Assembly (NCBI GenBank): GCA_021648225.1 | Contig: JAKITE010000051.1 | Span: 1-18,175 of the forward strand | DNA length: 18,175 nt | Reading direction: 5' to 3' | From: Paracoccaceae bacterium | GTDB taxonomy: Bacteria; Pseudomonadota; Alphaproteobacteria; Rhodobacterales; Rhodobacteraceae | Part shown: piece after piece, positions 15,292-18,175 of the stretch | How positions within the stretch are numbered: position 1 is the stretch's first letter | How the letters are laid out: each line of letters begins with the position of its first letter | Program-made: the position numbers and the translations under genes | The notes under the pieces: model-generated | What the model saw: only the letters and a program-made list of their open reading frames with translations | Told to the model about the DNA's origin: nothing | Database searches by the model: none

Positions 15292-16253
15292 CGCCAGAAC
15301 GCATCGCCGATTTCATCAGCCATACCGGAATACATACCGGCAACCTGATCCCCGTAACCATTATACAGCTGGGTCGGGATACGATCACCGCCGCTAAGCG
15401 GGCGCTCGGTTGCTTGTGTCCAGCGGCGATGGTCCACCGCCGGGTTCACATTGGCCCAGAAACCGTATTCCTTTTTTTGCAACCCTTCCCAAAACCCGAC
15501 CGGCTGACGGTCGGTAAAGGTAATGCGGTCAATGGATTTGATGGATTTAAACCCGTATTTCCACGGGGTATGCAGCCGCATTGGCGCACCGAATTGCTTG
15601 TGCAACACCTTGCCATAAGCCCCGACAACCATCAGCGACAGTTCGTTGGTGGCCTCGGCCATGGTCAGACCTTCGGTATAGGGCCAAGGATACCAGCTGG
15701 CGCGTTGTTCGCTGGCGACCTCCGGGTTGTTAAAGGTTTGAAATTGCACATATTTGGCCCGTGACAAGGGCTTGGCCATTTCCACCAGTTTAGCCAGCGG
15801 AAACCCCACCCACGGCACCACCATTGACCATGCCTCGACACAACGATGGCGGTAAATGCGTTCTTCAACCCCGATGCGCGAAATCAGATCATCAACCGAG
15901 ATTTGAAACGGGGTATCCACCATGCCGTCAATGGTCACGGTCCACGGATCGGATTGCAGGGCCTGGGCCTCTTGATGGATGTTTTTCGAGGAACCGAATT
16001 CGTAAAAATTATTATAGGTGCTGTTGATTGATTCAGCTGTCACCGCCCTGCCCGCATTTGCATAATTGCCATTAAGCCCCGGGCGCGGCGAAAACGGGCT
16101 TTGCGAAGGTAATGAAAATGCGGGGCCACCAAGGGCTGCCAACCCCGTGGCAATGCCCATGCCCGCCAATATTTTCCGGCGGTTTATAAAATGTTTTTCA
16201 TCGGTTGACCGGCTTTCTTTGATCAACCAGTCGGGTTTCTTGTGGTAATGCAT
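15288..16253 (-). CDS. msrP: Periplasmic methionine sulfoxide reductase MsrP (YedY), catalytic molybdopterin subunit
   Basis: Repairs oxidised methionines in periplasmic proteins using a mono-pyranopterin molybdenum cofactor. It has 321 residues. A twin-arginine signal is present: NRRKILAGMG (24-33), then a hydrophobic stretch and a likely cut near GGPAFS (42-47), so it is folded before Tat export. YNNFYEFG (80-87) and RHRCVEAWSMVVPWVGFPL (135-153) with the molybdenum-ligand Cys138 are diagnostic, as are GAPMRLHTPWKYGFKSIKSI (222-241), YGFWANVNPAVDHRRWTQATER (263-284) and the end near QLYNGYGDQVAGMY. The start has AGGGGA about nine bases upstream on the minus strand. Its usual haem partner msrQ is not beside it: purQ runs into its 3' end and dctB diverges from its 5' side. 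Confidence 0.95.
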   Translation of the reverse strand: MHYHKKPDWLIKESRSTDEKHFINRRKILAGMGIATGLAALGGPAFSLPSQSPFSPRPGLNGNYANAGRAVTAESINSTYNNFYEFGSSKNIHQEAQALQSDPWTVTIDGMVDTPFQISVDDLISRIGVEERIYRHRCVEAWSMVVPWVGFPLAKLVEMAKPLSRAKYVQFQTFNNPEVASEQRASWYPWPYTEGLTMAEATNELSLMVVGAYGKVLHKQFGAPMRLHTPWKYGFKSIKSIDRITFTDRQPVGFWEGLQKKEYGFWANVNPAVDHRRWTQATERPLSGGDRIPTQLYNGYGDQVAGMYSGMADEIGDAFWR

Positions 16254-16356
16254 TTGGTAATCCCCTTTGTTTCAGCCAGGACCATAAGCGGAAAGGCGCC
16301 TTAGCGCCAATCAAAGACGCTTGAGCATCGCGTGATCAGGGCATAGTTTCGCTTGT
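16254..16356. promoter_or_regulatory. Divergent msrP-dctB intergenic region
   Basis: 103 bases that must hold both promoters. A compact hairpin or dyad, GGCGC-CTTA-GCGCC (16295-16308), lies near the middle and could be a regulator site. For dctB, TTGAGC (16321-16326) and CATAGT (16342-16347) resemble a sigma70 promoter but with a short 15-base spacer; it would start transcription almost at the dctB ATG. No sigma54 -24/-12 element was recognised. Confidence 0.35.
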
Positions 16357-18102
16357 ATGACAATTGCATTAGAACATCACCCAATACGTTCCGGGCGCTT
16401 TGTGCGTTGGTTTATCGGGCTGTCGGTTATTATCGTCGTTGTCATTCTTTGGGCCTCAAACAGCTATTTAACTGCGCGTTTCACGGAAACTTTACGCAAT
16501 CAGGCGGTTTTGCGTGCGGCGTTGTATTCGGGAAACATCAAATCGGTGTTGCAAAAACACTCGGTTGTGCCGCTTTTGTTATCACAAGACCCGATTTTAT
16601 CCGCAGCATTGCAGGCAGAAAATTTTTCAACCACTTCGCAGAGGCTAATTTCTTTTTCCGACGAAATCGGCGCGGCTTCGGTTTTTTTGCTTGACCTGAA
16701 TGGTCGGGTGGTTGCGGGCAGCGACCGCAGAACCATTGGTGAATTCCTGAAAGATGAAGAATTTTTCATCAGGGCCTTGCGTGATACCGGCACAGTTTTC
16801 AGCGCAACCTCGCGCGATGAAACCGCCTATCGGTTTTATTTTGCCCAAAAAGTAGAATCCGGTGCCGATACATTAGGGGTGATCGTGGTTGAGGTCGATC
16901 TGCGCAAACAAGAAGAATTATGGCGCAATATCGGCTTGCAGGTGGCGCTGACAGATTCGGTTGGTGAAATTCTGTTGGCATCCGACGTTTTTTGGCGGCG
17001 TCAAACGCTTCAGGACATTTTAGCAGAAACCAGCCTGCCCTCCAGATCACAACGGGTGTTTGATGTCTTTCAACAAACCCCGACCAGTGATTTTGTGTAT
17101 ATCAATGGCCAGCGGCTTTTTGCCAGCGAAGCAGCGGTCGGGTTTCGTGGTTGGAAGGTGAATTATTATGCGTCTACGCAAAACGTAGCAGCGCGGGTTA
17201 ATGCTATTTTAGCGCTTGAAGTCATGGCCTTGGCGCTGCTGGTTGCCTTGATGTTTTTCGTTTTATCCCGACGAACGGCAATGGAATCTATCAAGGTAAT
17301 TCGCGAATCTGCCGAATTACGCTCCCTTAACGCGCGGTTGTCATCCGAGGTCGAACAACGTCAGGCTGCTGAAAAAAACCTGCAATCGGCCGAACAAAAC
17401 CTTGAACAAGCCTCAAAACTTGCCGCGCTTGGCCAGATGTCAGCGGCGGTCAGCCATGAATTGAACCAACCGCTTGCCGCGATGCGCACCTATCTGGCGG
17501 GGGCAAAATTGTTGCTAAGCCGGAACCGGATCGAAGAGGCCTCCACCAGTTTTCAACGCATTGACGATTTGATCGAACGTATGGGGGCAATTACCAAACA
17601 GCTAAAATCCTATGCGCGTAAATCCGGCGATGACCCTAAAAAAATTGATCTGCGTAATTGTGTCGAGGCGGCTTTTGGCATGATGTCGCCGCAATTGGGC
17701 CGCCGCGAGGTAACCATCACGCAAGATATACCAGACAAGCCTGTTTATGTTGTCAGCGACGCATTGCGGGTTGAACAGATCATTATCAACCTGCTTAGAA
17801 ACGCGCTGGACGCGGTCAAAGACGTAACCGAACCGCGAATTTCAGTCACCCTATCGGCGGATTTTGACGTATGTTTGAGAATTCAGGACAATGGCCATGG
17901 TTTTGATGACCCGGAAGCATTATTTGAACCTTTCTACACCACCAAAGAACCCGGTGAGGGCGTAGGGCTTGGCCTTGCTATTTCTGCCGGGATCGCCACT
18001 GAAATGGGCGGTCGTCTGATCGCACGAAACGCAACCCCGCTGGGGGCAATTTTTGAATTGCACCTACCGAATGCGGGCAAAATCAAAGAGGCTACAGAGT
18101 AA
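16357..18102 (+). CDS. dctB: C4-dicarboxylate sensor histidine kinase DctB
   Basis: Inner-membrane kinase that senses succinate, fumarate or malate and phosphorylates DctD, encoded next. It has 581 residues. Transmembrane segment 1 is about 17-34 and segment 2 about 283-304; between them is a periplasmic double-PDC (dCACHE) sensor of about 245 residues, including VFLLDLNGRVVAGSDRRTIG. A coiled-coil linker (about 320-357) leads to HisKA with His367 in AAVSHELNQPLAAMRTYL. The ATPase domain has the N-box IIINLLRNALDAV (475-487), DNGHGF (511-516) and GEGVGLGLAIS (533-543). The start ATG 16357 has no visible Shine-Dalgarno. The dctD ATG follows two bases after the stop. A generic dCACHE kinase is the alternative, but the H-box and the following receiver gene favour DctB. 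Confidence 0.88.
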   Translation: MTIALEHHPIRSGRFVRWFIGLSVIIVVVILWASNSYLTARFTETLRNQAVLRAALYSGNIKSVLQKHSVVPLLLSQDPILSAALQAENFSTTSQRLISFSDEIGAASVFLLDLNGRVVAGSDRRTIGEFLKDEEFFIRALRDTGTVFSATSRDETAYRFYFAQKVESGADTLGVIVVEVDLRKQEELWRNIGLQVALTDSVGEILLASDVFWRRQTLQDILAETSLPSRSQRVFDVFQQTPTSDFVYINGQRLFASEAAVGFRGWKVNYYASTQNVAARVNAILALEVMALALLVALMFFVLSRRTAMESIKVIRESAELRSLNARLSSEVEQRQAAEKNLQSAEQNLEQASKLAALGQMSAAVSHELNQPLAAMRTYLAGAKLLLSRNRIEEASTSFQRIDDLIERMGAITKQLKSYARKSGDDPKKIDLRNCVEAAFGMMSPQLGRREVTITQDIPDKPVYVVSDALRVEQIIINLLRNALDAVKDVTEPRISVTLSADFDVCLRIQDNGHGFDDPEALFEPFYTTKEPGEGVGLGLAISAGIATEMGGRLIARNATPLGAIFELHLPNAGKIKEATE

Positions 18103-18104
18103 TC

Positions 18105-18175
18105 ATGCCAGAGACCCTTAAAGTTGCTATCATTGACGACGAAACCCATATGCGCGATTCCATCAGCCAATGGCT
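18105..18175 (+). CDS. dctD: C4-dicarboxylate response regulator DctD (start only, cut by window edge)
   Basis: Only 23 complete codons are present: MPETLKVAIIDDETHMRDSI followed by SQW and a partial codon. The IIDDE acidic pocket and the following HMRDS are the start of a response-regulator receiver domain, and DctD proteins typically have this opening. The ATG lies two bases after the dctB stop, a normal coupled kinase-regulator arrangement. The AAA+ and DNA-binding parts that would prove the identity are outside the window, so the name rests on context. Confidence 0.75.
   Translation, partial: MPETLKVAIIDDETHMRDSISQW

Noticed and set aside
1..18175. Mobile elements, CRISPR arrays, tRNA or rRNA genes, phage or defence genes
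   Set aside because: No transposase, integrase, direct repeat array, cloverleaf or ribosomal sequence was recognised; gene content is all core metabolism and regulation.

Overview
The window looks like ordinary chromosome of an alphaproteobacterium, most likely of the Rhodobacterales (Roseobacter/Rhodobacter relatives). The grounds are: the order ntrC-ntrY-ntrX-trkA-trkH-hfq-hflX; an NtrC without the sigma54-contact GAFTGA loop, a known Rhodobacter trait; the alphaproteobacterial F1-ATPase zeta-type inhibitor (DUF1476); and a tiny two-helix membrane protein of a kind seen in this order. GC is moderate by eye and coding density is very high. No mobile element, CRISPR array, tRNA or rRNA is visible, and no stretch over 300 bases lacks a gene.

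Layout: (1) 2-5022, + strand: 3' part of ntrC, then ntrY and ntrX, a nitrogen/redox two-component block. (2) 5079-9598, + strand: trkA and trkH (potassium uptake), hfq (RNA chaperone) and hflX (ribosome-associated GTPase). The genes are nearly or exactly abutting, with a good candidate sigma70 promoter overlapping the ntrX stop. (3) 9717-12898, + strand: miaA (tRNA modification), an AraC-family regulator, and purB (adenylosuccinate lyase). (4) 12895-13469, - strand: the zeta-type ATPase inhibitor followed by the small membrane protein, with a 17-bp hairpin between them that runs into the latter's ribosome binding site. (5) 13612-15291, + strand: purC, purS, purQ of purine synthesis (purL is not in the window). 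(6) 15288-16253, - strand: msrP, periplasmic molybdopterin methionine sulfoxide reductase, without msrQ beside it. (7) 16357-18175, + strand: dctB and the first 23 codons of dctD, C4-dicarboxylate sensing.

Themes: nitrogen status, potassium, post-transcriptional control, purine synthesis and C4-dicarboxylate sensing. Several gene pairs are packed to the limit: ATGA start/stop overlaps (ntrY/ntrX, purS/purQ), zero-gap stop-start junctions (trkA/trkH, hfq/hflX), and two convergent pairs whose stop codons share a 4-base palindrome (CTAG and TTAA). I found no clearly new system. The best leads are the hairpin at 13094-13141, the loss of the GAFTGA loop in both NtrC and NtrX, and the missing msrQ partner.
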